Positions 6,047 through 13,253 are shown, counted from the stretch's first letter. The stretch: DNA of 15,686 nucleotides from Lachnospiraceae bacterium (GCA_009774625.1 VSOB01000068.1:1-15686); one strand, 5' to 3'. Notes: generated by a model not told the origin, from the letters alone. Numbers and translations: made by a program.

Positions 6047-7414
6047 ATGAAAAGTGTGGCATTGCACAATCTCGGATGTAAGGTAAATGCCTATGAACTG
6101 GATGTGATGCGGCAGATGCTGGAAGAGGGAGGATACCGGATCGTACCCTTTGAAGAAGCAGCGGATATCTATATCGTCAATACCTGTACAGTGACTAATA
6201 TTGCAGACAGAAAGAGCCGGCAGATGCTGCACAGAGCCAAAAAGCAAAACCCTGATGCGGTGGTGGTGGCGGTGGGCTGTTATGTGCAGACAAGAGAGGA
6301 TATCTGCAGGGACAGCAGCATTGATCTGGCCATCGGCAATAATAAAAAAAAGGAGCTGCTCCCCATCCTGGAAGCCTATCTGCAGGAACGGGAAGCGGGG
6401 ATGGCAGATCAGACCATGGGAAACCGGATCATTTCTGATCTGAGCCGGCCGGTTCCCTATGAGGAAATGCAGCTGAGAGACACATCGGGCCATACAAGGG
6501 CGTTTCTTAAAATTCAGGACGGTTGCAACCAGTTTTGTTCTTATTGTATTATTCCGTTTGCCAGAGGCAGAGTCAGAAGCCGCAGGCCGGAAGATGTATA
6601 CCGGGAGGCGGAGGCGCTGGCAGATGCAGGCTATCAGGAAATCGTCCTGACCGGTATCCATATCAGCTCTTATGGTATGGATTTTATAAAGGAGCAGGGG
6701 GCGGCAGGTGATCTCCGCCAGGAGGCTTACAGACAGGGATATTTGCTGCGTCTGATCCGGGATCTGAGCGGGATCAGGGGGCTGGCGCGTATCCGGCTGG
6801 GCTCTCTGGAACCCCGGATTATTACAGAGGAATTTGCAGAAAGTCTGGCGGGTATCCGGGAGGTATGTCCCCATTTTCACCTTTCCCTCCAAAGCGGCTG
6901 CGATGCAACTTTAAAAAGAATGAATAGGCATTATCTGGCAAGTGAATACTATGAAAAAGTGAAACTGTTACGGACATTTTTTGATCTTCCGGCCATAACG
7001 ACGGATGTGATCGTAGGGTTTCCGGGAGAGAGCGAAGCGGAATTTGCAGAGACAGAACGTTTTCTGGAACAGGTGGGCTTTTATGAAATGCATGTGTTCA
7101 AATATTCCAGACGGCAGGGAACCGCCGCGGCAGCCATGCCGGACCAGGTTCCGGATGAGGTGAAGGTGCGGCGAAGCGAGAGGCTGCTGGAGCTGGAGCG
7201 GAGGCAGTCCCGCCGGTATCGGGAAAGTCTGATCGGAAAGGAAGCGGAAATCTTGTGGGAAGAGCCGGAGGACGCAGACGGCAGGACCTATATGACCGGC
7301 TATACCAGAGAATATGTGAGGGCGGCGCTTTTGATGCAGGAGCCGCTTTCCAATCGGCTCCAGAAAAGGAAAATTACAGGTTTTTTACAGGAAAATACAG
7401 TTCTGGTACAGTGA
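6047..7414 (+). CDS. mtaB: tRNA (N6-threonylcarbamoyladenosine-C2) methylthiotransferase MtaB
   Basis: MtaB adds a methylthio group to t6A37 of ANN-decoding tRNAs (ms2t6A), using two [4Fe-4S] clusters. The 455-residue protein has the N-terminal methylthiotransferase domain with its three cluster cysteines C11 (NLGCKVN), C47 (VNTCTVT) and C78 (VGCY). A radical SAM domain follows with C160-x3-C164-x2-C167 (CNQFCSYC, then PFARG), and the C-terminal 60 or so residues fit a TRAM-type RNA-binding domain. NLGCKVNAYE and the overall length point to MtaB rather than MiaB or RimO. The start has a purine-rich site (AAAGGGAAG) upstream. There is no terminator after it, so some transcripts may run on into ireB. 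Confidence 0.93.
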   Translation: MKSVALHNLGCKVNAYELDVMRQMLEEGGYRIVPFEEAADIYIVNTCTVTNIADRKSRQMLHRAKKQNPDAVVVAVGCYVQTREDICRDSSIDLAIGNNKKKELLPILEAYLQEREAGMADQTMGNRIISDLSRPVPYEEMQLRDTSGHTRAFLKIQDGCNQFCSYCIIPFARGRVRSRRPEDVYREAEALADAGYQEIVLTGIHISSYGMDFIKEQGAAGDLRQEAYRQGYLLRLIRDLSGIRGLARIRLGSLEPRIITEEFAESLAGIREVCPHFHLSLQSGCDATLKRMNRHYLASEYYEKVKLLRTFFDLPAITTDVIVGFPGESEAEFAETERFLEQVGFYEMHVFKYSRRQGTAAAAMPDQVPDEVKVRRSERLLELERRQSRRYRESLIGKEAEILWEEPEDADGRTYMTGYTREYVRAALLMQEPLSNRLQKRKITGFLQENTVLVQ

Positions 7415-7418
7415 ATTC

Positions 7419-7447
7419 TTGAAATTTCAGGATAAATAGAGTATACT
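7419..7447 (+). promoter_or_regulatory. promoter for the ireB operon
   Basis: TTGAAA (7419-7424) and TATACT (7442-7447) lie 17 bases apart, just after mtaB. The -35 box lies in the palindrome TGAAATTTCA (7420-7429). The transcript would begin near 7454, with a leader of about 74 bases before ireB. Confidence 0.75.
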
Positions 7448-7527
7448 AGGGTCACTTAATACAGGATGGGATAAAAAACAGTCCGGGGTACGTGGTACAG
7501 CGACAGGAAGAAAGAGGAAATGACAGG

Positions 7528-7791
7528 ATGCAGGATTTGGGAAACACACAATTTTTTAATGTAGAGATTGAGCCGGAAAATGGTGTCAAGATTGTATTGT
7601 CAACAGTATATGAGGCATTAACGGAAAAAGGCTATAATCCTGTCAATCAGATTGTAGGATATATTATGTCCGGGGATCCCACATATATTACCAGCCATAA
7701 AAATGCCAGAAGCCTGATTATGAAGGTGGAGCGGGACGAGTTGGTGGAAGAGATGTTGCGGGAATACATCAAAGCAAATCATTGGAAATAA
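7528..7791 (+). CDS. ireB: IreB/ReoM family regulatory phosphoprotein
   Basis: This 87-residue protein belongs to the family called IreB (Enterococcus), ReoM (Listeria) and YrzL (Bacillus). These small cytoplasmic proteins are phosphorylated by the PASTA-domain Ser/Thr kinase; in Listeria ReoM controls ClpCP-dependent degradation of MurA and so peptidoglycan synthesis. The core EKGYNPVNQIVGYIMSGDPTYI (split at residues 31-41 and 42-52) and the basic ERDEL segment near the C-terminus are typical. The ATG at 7528 is chosen over the in-frame upstream start at 7492. It has AGAGG about 10 bases upstream, and it places a threonine at position 7 (NTQFFN), matching the known phosphorylated Thr7 of ReoM. 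It is the first gene of the operon, with ruvX next, the conserved Firmicutes order. Confidence 0.92.
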   Translation: MQDLGNTQFFNVEIEPENGVKIVLSTVYEALTEKGYNPVNQIVGYIMSGDPTYITSHKNARSLIMKVERDELVEEMLREYIKANHWK

Positions 7792-7796
7792 TACGA

Positions 7797-8237
7797 ATGC
7801 GGATTATGGGATTGGATTATGGGTCTAAGACAATGGGGGTTGCGGTCAGTGACGCCCTGCAGATTACGGCTCAGGGAATCGAAATTATCAACAGAAAGCA
7901 GGAAAATAAGCTGCGGCAGACGCTTGCCAGAATCGAAGAGCTGATTCTGGAATATGAAGTGGAAAAGATCGTGCTTGGTTTCCCCAAAAATATGAATGAT
8001 ACGGAAGGCGAGCGTGCGGAGAAATCTCTCGCACTGCGGGATAAGCTGGAGAGAAGGACGGGACTGCCCGTTGTGATGTGGGACGAGCGTCTTTCCACGG
8101 TATCGGCCGAGAGAACGATGATGGAAGCGGGTATCCGCAGAGAACATAGAAAAGAGTATGTGGACAAGATAGCGGCTGCGATCATTCTGCAGGGATATCT
8201 TGATTATTGTAAGCATACAGGTTCAAAGCAGCAATAG
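7797..8237 (+). CDS. ruvX: RuvX/YqgF family RNase H-fold nuclease
   Basis: The 146-residue protein is the YqgF family, called a putative pre-16S rRNA nuclease and also a Holliday junction resolvase-like protein. The RNase H-fold acidic residues are visible: D7 in GLDYGSKTMGVAVSD, E97 in WDERLST, and D123 in EYVDKIAAAIIL. The segment VLGFPKN is also typical. The ATG at 7797 fits the family start MRIMGLDYG, with GGAAA at 7784-7788 as binding site in the end of ireB. A TTG at 7782 in frame would overlap ireB and is less likely. In B. subtilis the equivalent yrrK also sits between yrzL and yrzB. The exact role in rRNA maturation or recombination is not settled by sequence. Confidence 0.92.
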   Translation: MRIMGLDYGSKTMGVAVSDALQITAQGIEIINRKQENKLRQTLARIEELILEYEVEKIVLGFPKNMNDTEGERAEKSLALRDKLERRTGLPVVMWDERLSTVSAERTMMEAGIRREHRKEYVDKIAAAIILQGYLDYCKHTGSKQQ

Positions 8238-8247
8238 GAGACAGGAG

Positions 8248-8514
8248 TTGGATAAAATTGTTTTTCAACCGGAAGGAGAGGTGCCGGCAGCTTTTTATGT
8301 GCTGGAACAGACCACGATAGCCGGTAAAACATATATACTGGTAACAGAAACAGAGGACGGCGATGGAGAAGCATTGATTCTCAGAGATACATCGGCGCCT
8401 GAGGACGCAGACGGCGTATATGTTGTCGTTACGGAAGAAACGGAACTTTCTGCGGTGGCAGAGGTTTTCAGCAAAATACTTGAGGATGTGGAGTTTATAG
8501 AAGAGGACTTTTGA
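8248..8514 (+). CDS. DUF1292 family protein (YrzB-like)
   Basis: This 88-residue acidic protein is of the DUF1292 family. The pattern is a short beta-rich domain: LDKIVFQPEGE, then FYVLEQTTIAGKTYILV, EALILRD and a glutamate-rich C-terminus. The start is TTG at 8248, set by AGGAG at 8236-8240 seven bases upstream and by the family N-terminus. An in-frame start at 8200 would lie inside ruvX. It follows ruvX by 10 bases, exactly the position of yrzB after yrrK in Bacillus. No biochemical function is known to me for the family. Constant linkage with ireB and ruvX suggests a housekeeping role. Confidence 0.88.
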   Translation: MDKIVFQPEGEVPAAFYVLEQTTIAGKTYILVTETEDGDGEALILRDTSAPEDADGVYVVVTEETELSAVAEVFSKILEDVEFIEEDF

Positions 8515-8679
8515 GTGAACAGATGACATGAGATAAAAGTTCCATACGCTTGCAGCCGGAGGGAAAGAAGCGGAATGGAAACAGCTTTTATCGTCATGTA
8601 CTCTGGCGGCAGATTATGCCTTGTCATTCATGGTCCGGCTCTGCACGTACATAGTAGAAAGAATGTGGAGGTAGATTCG

Positions 8680-10350
8680 TTGAAGAAAAAAGTGAATAGT
8701 GGTTCCGGGCTTAAAATCATTCCCCTGGGGGGCCTGGAGCAAATTGGTATGAACATTACTGCCTTTGAATACGAGGATAGTATTGTTGTGGTTGACTGCG
8801 GTCTGTCGTTTCCTGATGATGATATGCTGGGCATCGATCTGGTGATTCCGGATATTACGTATCTGAAAGAAAATCAGGATAAAGTAAAGGGGTTTATGAT
8901 TACCCACGGGCATGAGGACCATATCGGAGCGCTGCCCTATGTGCTGCGGGAAATCAATGTGCCGGTCTATGCAACCAAGCTGACAATGGGAATCATTGAG
9001 AACAAGCTGAAGGAGCATAATCTTGTAAAAGGGACCAAGCGCAAAGTGGTAAAGTTCGGACAGTCCATCAATCTGGGGCAGTTCAGGATCGAATACATTA
9101 AGACTAATCACAGCATTGTGGATGCGGCAGCGCTGGCGATTTATTCTCCTGCAGGCACGGTGATCCATACCGGGGATTTTAAAGTGGATTATACACCGGT
9201 TTACGGCGATGCCATAGATCTGCAGAGATTTGCGGAGATCGGCAAAAAAGGTGTGCTGGCTCTGATGTGTGACAGTACCAATGCGGAGCGTCCGGGCTTC
9301 ACCCAGTCGGAGCGGACACTGGGAAGGATTTTTGATACGATTTTTTCGGAGCATAAAAGTACGAGAATCATTATCGCCACGTTTGCCTCCAATGTGGACA
9401 GAGTGCGGCAGATTATCAATTCTGCCTATAAGTTCGGGCGTAAGGTGGTGGTGGAAGGCCGGAGCATGGTCAATATCATCGAGATTGCCCAGAATCTGAA
9501 CCGGATCCAGATCCCGGAAAATACGCTGATCGATATTGAGCAGTTAAAGAACTATCCGGATGAAAAGACTGTCATAGTCACTACGGGAAGTCAGGGTGAG
9601 AGCATGGCGGCTCTCAGCCGGATGGCCGGCAATGTCCATAAAAAGATTTCCATTAAGCCGGGGGATACCGTGATCTTTTCTTCCCATCCGATTCCGGGCA
9701 ATGAAAAGGCCGTCACAAAGGTAATTAATGAGCTGTCCCGAAAGGGAGCGGATGTGATCTTTCAGGATGTGCATGTGTCGGGACATGCCTGTCAGGAGGA
9801 AATCAAGCTGATCTATACGCTGGTACAGCCCAAATATGCGGTTCCCGTTCATGGAGAGTATAAGCATCTGAAGGCACAGGCAAAGCTGGCCAGTGAACTT
9901 GGCATAGAAAAGGAAAATATATTTATCCTTTCTTCCGGCGAGGTGCTGGAGATCAGTGAGGAAAAGGCGGCTGTTACAGGGAAAGTGCCTGTGGGGACGA
10001 TTCTGGTAGACGGTCTGGGCGTAGGCGATGTGGGGAATATTGTACTCCGGGACAGACAGCATCTGGCAGAGGACGGTATCCTGATCGTGGTGCTGGCGCT
10101 GGACGGGGCTGCCAATCAGCTTATCTCCGGTCCGGATATTGTATCCAGAGGCTTTGTATATGTGAGAGAGTCCGACGAGCTGATGGAGGAAGCCAGGAGT
10201 ATCATAGAAGAGGGCGTTTTAAATTGTCTGGACAGAGGCATCAGCGACTGGGGAAAGATCAAATCCGTAATCAAGGATTCCCTGGGTGAATTTGTATGGA
10301 AGAAAACAAAGCGCAGACCGATGATTCTGCCGATTATTATGGATGTCTGA
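8680..10350 (+). CDS. rnjA: ribonuclease J
   Basis: RNase J is a metallo-beta-lactamase/beta-CASP enzyme with 5'-3' exonuclease and endonuclease activity in mRNA decay and rRNA processing. The 556-residue protein shows the zinc motif H76-G-H78-E-D80-H81, H163-T-G-D166, the beta-CASP motif SHP with H336 (SHPIPGNE), and PVHGEYKH with H391. The C-terminal domain follows. The start is taken as TTG 8680, because GGAGGT at 8667-8672 lies seven bases upstream and the result (LKKKVNSGSGLKIIPLGGLEQIG) is the normal family start and length. An in-frame ATG at 8575 also has a GGAGGG 11 bases upstream and would add 35 residues. A single copy is seen here, so J1 versus J2 cannot be decided. A ylbF-type gene follows. 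Confidence 0.95.
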   Translation: MKKKVNSGSGLKIIPLGGLEQIGMNITAFEYEDSIVVVDCGLSFPDDDMLGIDLVIPDITYLKENQDKVKGFMITHGHEDHIGALPYVLREINVPVYATKLTMGIIENKLKEHNLVKGTKRKVVKFGQSINLGQFRIEYIKTNHSIVDAAALAIYSPAGTVIHTGDFKVDYTPVYGDAIDLQRFAEIGKKGVLALMCDSTNAERPGFTQSERTLGRIFDTIFSEHKSTRIIIATFASNVDRVRQIINSAYKFGRKVVVEGRSMVNIIEIAQNLNRIQIPENTLIDIEQLKNYPDEKTVIVTTGSQGESMAALSRMAGNVHKKISIKPGDTVIFSSHPIPGNEKAVTKVINELSRKGADVIFQDVHVSGHACQEEIKLIYTLVQPKYAVPVHGEYKHLKAQAKLASELGIEKENIFILSSGEVLEISEEKAAVTGKVPVGTILVDGLGVGDVGNIVLRDRQHLAEDGILIVVLALDGAANQLISGPDIVSRGFVYVRESDELMEEARSIIEEGVLNCLDRGISDWGKIKSVIKDSLGEFVWKKTKRRPMILPIIMDV

Positions 10351-10407
10351 GCATACGGAAGCGTGGCATCAGATTACAATGTATAAAACTGATATGAGTG
10401 ACAGAAT

Positions 10408-10743
10408 ATGAAAGAGACAGATAAGATTATACACGAATTTACAGAAAGACTGAAACGGACGGAAGAATACAGACAGTATGTGGAAAAGCGGGACAAAGTC
10501 AGGGAATATCCCGGTCTGCAGTATGAGATCAATGAGTTCCGCAGAAAAAATTACCTGCTCCAGAATTCCGGGGAAGAACTGTTTGATAAAATAGATACAT
10601 TTGTAAAAGAATATGAAGAATTCCGTTCCAATCCTGTAGTGGAGGATTATCTGCAGGCAGAGCTGGCAGTCTGCAGAATGGTGCAGAATATCTATACACA
10701 GATTGCGGAAGCGATAGATTTGGATCTTTCTATGGATCTGTAG
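10408..10743 (+). CDS. YlbF/YmcA family protein
   Basis: The 111-residue, largely helical protein fits the YlbF/YmcA family (formerly DUF964): charged N-terminal helix, then REYPGLQYEINEFRRKNYLLQ (positions 32-52 in part) and a C-terminal helix AELAVCRMVQNIYTQI. In Bacillus, YlbF and YmcA with YaaT form a complex that helps RNase Y mature mRNA. Standing directly behind an RNase J gene, this protein is probably also linked to RNA turnover, an inference from context. Only one cysteine is present (C90), so a cysteine-rich cluster site on this subunit is not obvious. The Shine-Dalgarno signal is poor. A 10-codon frame (10379-10411) ends on the ATG with a 4-base overlap, which could couple translation. 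Confidence 0.82.
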   Translation: MKETDKIIHEFTERLKRTEEYRQYVEKRDKVREYPGLQYEINEFRRKNYLLQNSGEELFDKIDTFVKEYEEFRSNPVVEDYLQAELAVCRMVQNIYTQIAEAIDLDLSMDL

Positions 10744-10788
10744 GCAGAGGCGGCTGCTGAGATCCGGACAGGACGAAGGAGGAGAAGC

Positions 10789-11181
10789 ATGGGTGGCAGA
10801 CAGATCGTGGGAGCCGTTTTCGGAACGGTGTTTCGGGTAGTGGTAGCGGCGGTGGTGCTGATGTTTATTTACCGCTATTCGCTTATGGCGTATGACTATG
10901 GATACCGGATCTTTGGAGAAGAGCCGGTGGATGAGGAGCCGGGCAGAGATGTGACGATAGAGGTGGCAGAGAGCGACGATGCGCAGGATATAGGACTGAT
11001 GCTGGAGCAGAAAGGCCTGATCCGGGACTCAAAACTGTTTGTGATACATGAAAAATTGTCCGGATCGGAAACCGGGATCGCGTCCGGTACCTATGAGCTG
11101 AACACTGCCATGACTGTGGATGAAATGCTGGACATTATGCTGACGGCCAGTGAGGAAGCAAACAAGGCTTCGGAGGAATGA
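10789..11181 (+). CDS. short YceG/MltG-like membrane protein lacking the catalytic domain
   Basis: The 130-residue protein has an N-terminal membrane segment (about residues 12-28, FGTVFRVVVAAVVLMFIY). After a short acidic linker comes a domain like the LysM-like N-terminal part of MltG: IEVAESDDAQDIGLMLEQKG, later SGTYELNTAMTVDEML. Full MltG enzymes cut nascent glycan strands and are over 300 residues, with a C-terminal catalytic glutamate domain that is absent here. The reading frame is clean, with AAGGAGG six bases before the ATG, so this looks like a functional short form, not debris. It holds the place of yrrL (mltG) before yrrM in Bacillus. It could bind glycan or a division or elongation partner; lytic activity is not expected. 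Confidence 0.8.
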   Translation: MGGRQIVGAVFGTVFRVVVAAVVLMFIYRYSLMAYDYGYRIFGEEPVDEEPGRDVTIEVAESDDAQDIGLMLEQKGLIRDSKLFVIHEKLSGSETGIASGTYELNTAMTVDEMLDIMLTASEEANKASEE

Positions 11182-11182
11182 C

Positions 11183-11824
11183 ATGACGCAGGAGGAAAGA
11201 TACAGAGTCTTTATCGATTCTCTGGAGACAGACAAGCCGGACTGGCTGGACGAATTGGAGGCATGTGCCCTTCGGGAGGAGGTGCCCATCATCCGCAGGC
11301 AGACCCAGAGCCTGCTGCGGGTGCTGCTTGCCATGAACAGACCCAGGCGGATCCTGGAAATCGGTACGGCAGTAGGATTTTCGGCGCTCTTTATGAGCGA
11401 GTATGCTCCCTGCGACTGTCATATCACCACCATTGAAAAATACGAAAAAAGGATTCCACTGGCAAAAGAGAATTTCCGAAGGGCCGGGCGGGAAGAGAAG
11501 ATCACACTGCTGGAAGGAGATGCAGGCAGGATATTGCCGGAGCTGACAGGTAGCTTTGATTTTATCTTTATGGACGGTGCGAAGGGGCAGTACATTCACT
11601 TTTTGCCCCAGGTGCTGCGGCTTCTGGAAAAGGGCGGGGTTCTGGTATCGGACAATGTACTCCAGGACGGGGACATCATACAATCCCGTTTCGCAGTGAC
11701 CAGACGGAATCGGACGATACATGCACGGATGCGGGAATATCTGTATGAGCTGAAACACAATAAAGCACTGGAAACTGTGATACTGACATTGGGCGACGGC
11801 GCTGCTGTCAGTGTCAGAATATAA
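11183..11824 (+). CDS. trmR: tRNA 5-hydroxyuridine methyltransferase TrmR (class I O-methyltransferase)
   Basis: The 213-residue enzyme belongs to the caffeoyl-CoA O-methyltransferase-like family. Visible are the SAM loop ILEIGTAVG (57-65), an acidic motif II region (TTIEKYE), and the metal-binding set D131 (MDGAKGQY), D157 and N158 (VSDNVL). In Bacillus subtilis the orthologous position (yrrM) encodes TrmR, which methylates 5-hydroxyuridine at tRNA position 34 to 5-methoxyuridine. The presence of trhP next door supports that job over a small-molecule methyltransferase. The ATG at 11183 lies one base after the MltG-like stop, with GGAGG at 11172-11176. An upstream in-frame start at 11150 would overlap that gene and extend the family N-terminus. 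Confidence 0.88.
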   Translation: MTQEERYRVFIDSLETDKPDWLDELEACALREEVPIIRRQTQSLLRVLLAMNRPRRILEIGTAVGFSALFMSEYAPCDCHITTIEKYEKRIPLAKENFRRAGREEKITLLEGDAGRILPELTGSFDFIFMDGAKGQYIHFLPQVLRLLEKGGVLVSDNVLQDGDIIQSRFAVTRRNRTIHARMREYLYELKHNKALETVILTLGDGAAVSVRI

Positions 11825-11837
11825 AGTGGGAGAGACG

Positions 11838-13064
11838 ATGAAAAAGAAACCGGAACTGTTAATTCCGGCCAGCAGTCTGGAAGTATTAAAAACGGCTGTT
11901 ATTTTTGGGGCGGATGCAGTATACATAGGAGGAGAAGCCTATGGCCTTCGGGAAAAGGCGAAGAATTTTTCTCCTGCGGATATGGCGGAGGGAATCGCGT
12001 TTGCCCATGACCGCGGGGTAAAGGTCTATGTGACGGCCAATATCCTGGCGCATAACCGGGATCTGGAGGGCGCGGCGGAATATTTCAGAGAACTGAAGAG
12101 GCTGGGGCCGGATGCGCTGATTATTTCGGATCCGGGTATGCTCCTGACGGCAAAAGAGGTCTGGCCGGAGGCGGAAATCCATATTTCCACCCAGGCCAAT
12201 AATACCAATTATAAGACATATCTGTTCTGGTATGGGCAGGGGGCAAAGCGGGTCGTATCGGCCAGAGAGCTGTCTCTGGAGGAAATCAAAGAGATCAGAG
12301 CGATGATTCCGGATGATCTGGAAATCGAGAGTTTCGTGCATGGAGCCATGTGTATCTCTTATTCCGGACGCTGCCTGCTGAGCAGTTATCTGACAGGGAG
12401 AGACGCCAATCAGGGGGCCTGCACCCATCCCTGCCGATGGAACTATACTTTGATGGAGGAAAGCAGACCGGGAGAGTATATGCCGGTGTTTGAAAATGAA
12501 CGGGGTACATTTCTGTTCAATTCCAAAGATCTGTGTATGATCGGACATATACCGGAGCTGGTGGAAGCGGGCATTGACAGTCTGAAGGTGGAAGGCCGGA
12601 TGAAAAACGCTTTGTATGTTGCGGCAGTGACGCGCACATACCGGAGGGCCATCGATGATTATTTCCTGTCAGAGGAGACTTACCGTGCCCATATGGACTG
12701 GTATGAGGCGGAAATCGCCAAATGTACCTACCGGCAGTTTACCACAGGCTTTTTCTTCGGAAGGCCGGATCAGAGCGCCCAGATCTACGATGCATCCACC
12801 TATGTGAATGCCTATACGTATCTGGGGATCGTGGAATCGGTGGATGAACGGGGCTTTGCACAGATCAGACAGCGCAATAAATTCTGTCAGGGAGACCGGA
12901 TAGAGATTATGAAGCCGGACGGCCGGAACTGTTCGGTGACGGTCAGCCATCTTTACGATGAAGAAGGGAAAGAAGTGGCGGATGCACCCCATCCGGGACA
13001 GGTATTGTATCTGGATCTGAGCGAAAGCGCGGGATGGTATGATATACTGCGAAAGAAAAAATAA
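11838..13064 (+). CDS. trhP: U32 family protein TrhP (tRNA 5-hydroxyuridine synthesis)
   Basis: The 408-residue protein is annotated in many genomes as peptidase U32. The U32 signature is present (ESFVHGAMC, then SGRCLLS), with four conserved cysteines C172, C179, C195 and C199 (GACTHPC) that may hold a metal or iron-sulfur centre. In E. coli and B. subtilis, members next to or functionally tied to the position-34 pathway (TrhP) are required for 5-hydroxyuridine in tRNA; peptidase activity is not needed for that. It lies 13 bases after trmR, the methylase of the same pathway, so I call it TrhP. Bacillus carries two adjacent copies, here only one is seen. The ATG at 11838 has GGGAG upstream and gives the family start KPELLIPASSLE. 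It is the last gene of the operon. Confidence 0.9.
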   Translation: MKKKPELLIPASSLEVLKTAVIFGADAVYIGGEAYGLREKAKNFSPADMAEGIAFAHDRGVKVYVTANILAHNRDLEGAAEYFRELKRLGPDALIISDPGMLLTAKEVWPEAEIHISTQANNTNYKTYLFWYGQGAKRVVSARELSLEEIKEIRAMIPDDLEIESFVHGAMCISYSGRCLLSSYLTGRDANQGACTHPCRWNYTLMEESRPGEYMPVFENERGTFLFNSKDLCMIGHIPELVEAGIDSLKVEGRMKNALYVAAVTRTYRRAIDDYFLSEETYRAHMDWYEAEIAKCTYRQFTTGFFFGRPDQSAQIYDASTYVNAYTYLGIVESVDERGFAQIRQRNKFCQGDRIEIMKPDGRNCSVTVSHLYDEEGKEVADAPHPGQVLYLDLSESAGWYDILRKKK

Positions 13065-13075
13065 AAAATTAGGGC

Positions 13076-13104
13076 TTGCAATTTCCGGCATTATAGAGTA
13101 TCGT
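13076..13104 (+). promoter_or_regulatory. probable promoter of the glutamine synthetase gene
   Basis: TTGCAA (13076-13081) and TATCGT (13099-13104) are 17 bases apart. The start point would fall near 13111, just before the first leader hairpin, leaving a leader of about 143 bases. The -10 box is imperfect. No other terminator lies between trhP and this site, so trhP transcripts may enter the same leader. Confidence 0.5.
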
Positions 13105-13123
13105 ATAGATTAGATTATAAAGA

Positions 13124-13185
13124 CTGCTGCAGGATGGCAGGAGAGAACAAGGGCGTTCCAACAAGGGGGTTGGAGCGCTGTTTTT
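13124..13185 (+). promoter_or_regulatory. candidate ANTAR-type antitermination leader of glutamine synthetase
   Basis: There are two small hairpins in tandem. The first pairs 13127-13130 with 13137-13140 (two more pairs beyond one mismatch) around the hexaloop AGGATG. The second pairs GAAC (13145-13148) with GTTC (13155-13158) around the hexaloop AAGGGC. The second uses bases 13153-13158, which also form the left arm of the terminator at 13153-13178, so the two structures exclude each other. Known ANTAR target RNAs have two hexaloop hairpins with A at loop position 1 and G at 4, the second overlapping a terminator. Loop two fits both positions; loop one has A1 but A4 instead of G4. ANTAR antitermination of nitrogen genes is known in Clostridia. 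Confidence 0.5.
13153..13185 (+). terminator. intrinsic terminator in the glutamine synthetase leader
   Basis: A 10-bp stem (13153-13162 with 13169-13178, one G-T wobble) encloses the loop AAGGGG and is followed by TG and five T residues (13181-13185). It lies about 70 bases before the glutamine synthetase start. It may end the upstream operon, attenuate glutamine synthetase, or do both. Confidence 0.8.
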
Positions 13186-13253
13186 ATGATATGGGGTGAT
13201 GTCAGAACCCTGTATGATAAAAACATGGATTGCACGGATTTGGAGGAGAAGTT

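Noticed and set aside
5987..6892. 301-codon minus-strand frame inside mtaB
   Set aside because: It overlaps the mtaB radical SAM and N-terminal motifs antisense and runs into the HPr-like promoter; no protein-like features.
13065..13253. glutamine riboswitch or T-box in the glutamine synthetase leader
   Set aside because: The known glutamine riboswitch is a cyanobacterial and marine class with a different fold, and no T-box sequence is present; the paired hexaloop hairpins fit ANTAR control better.
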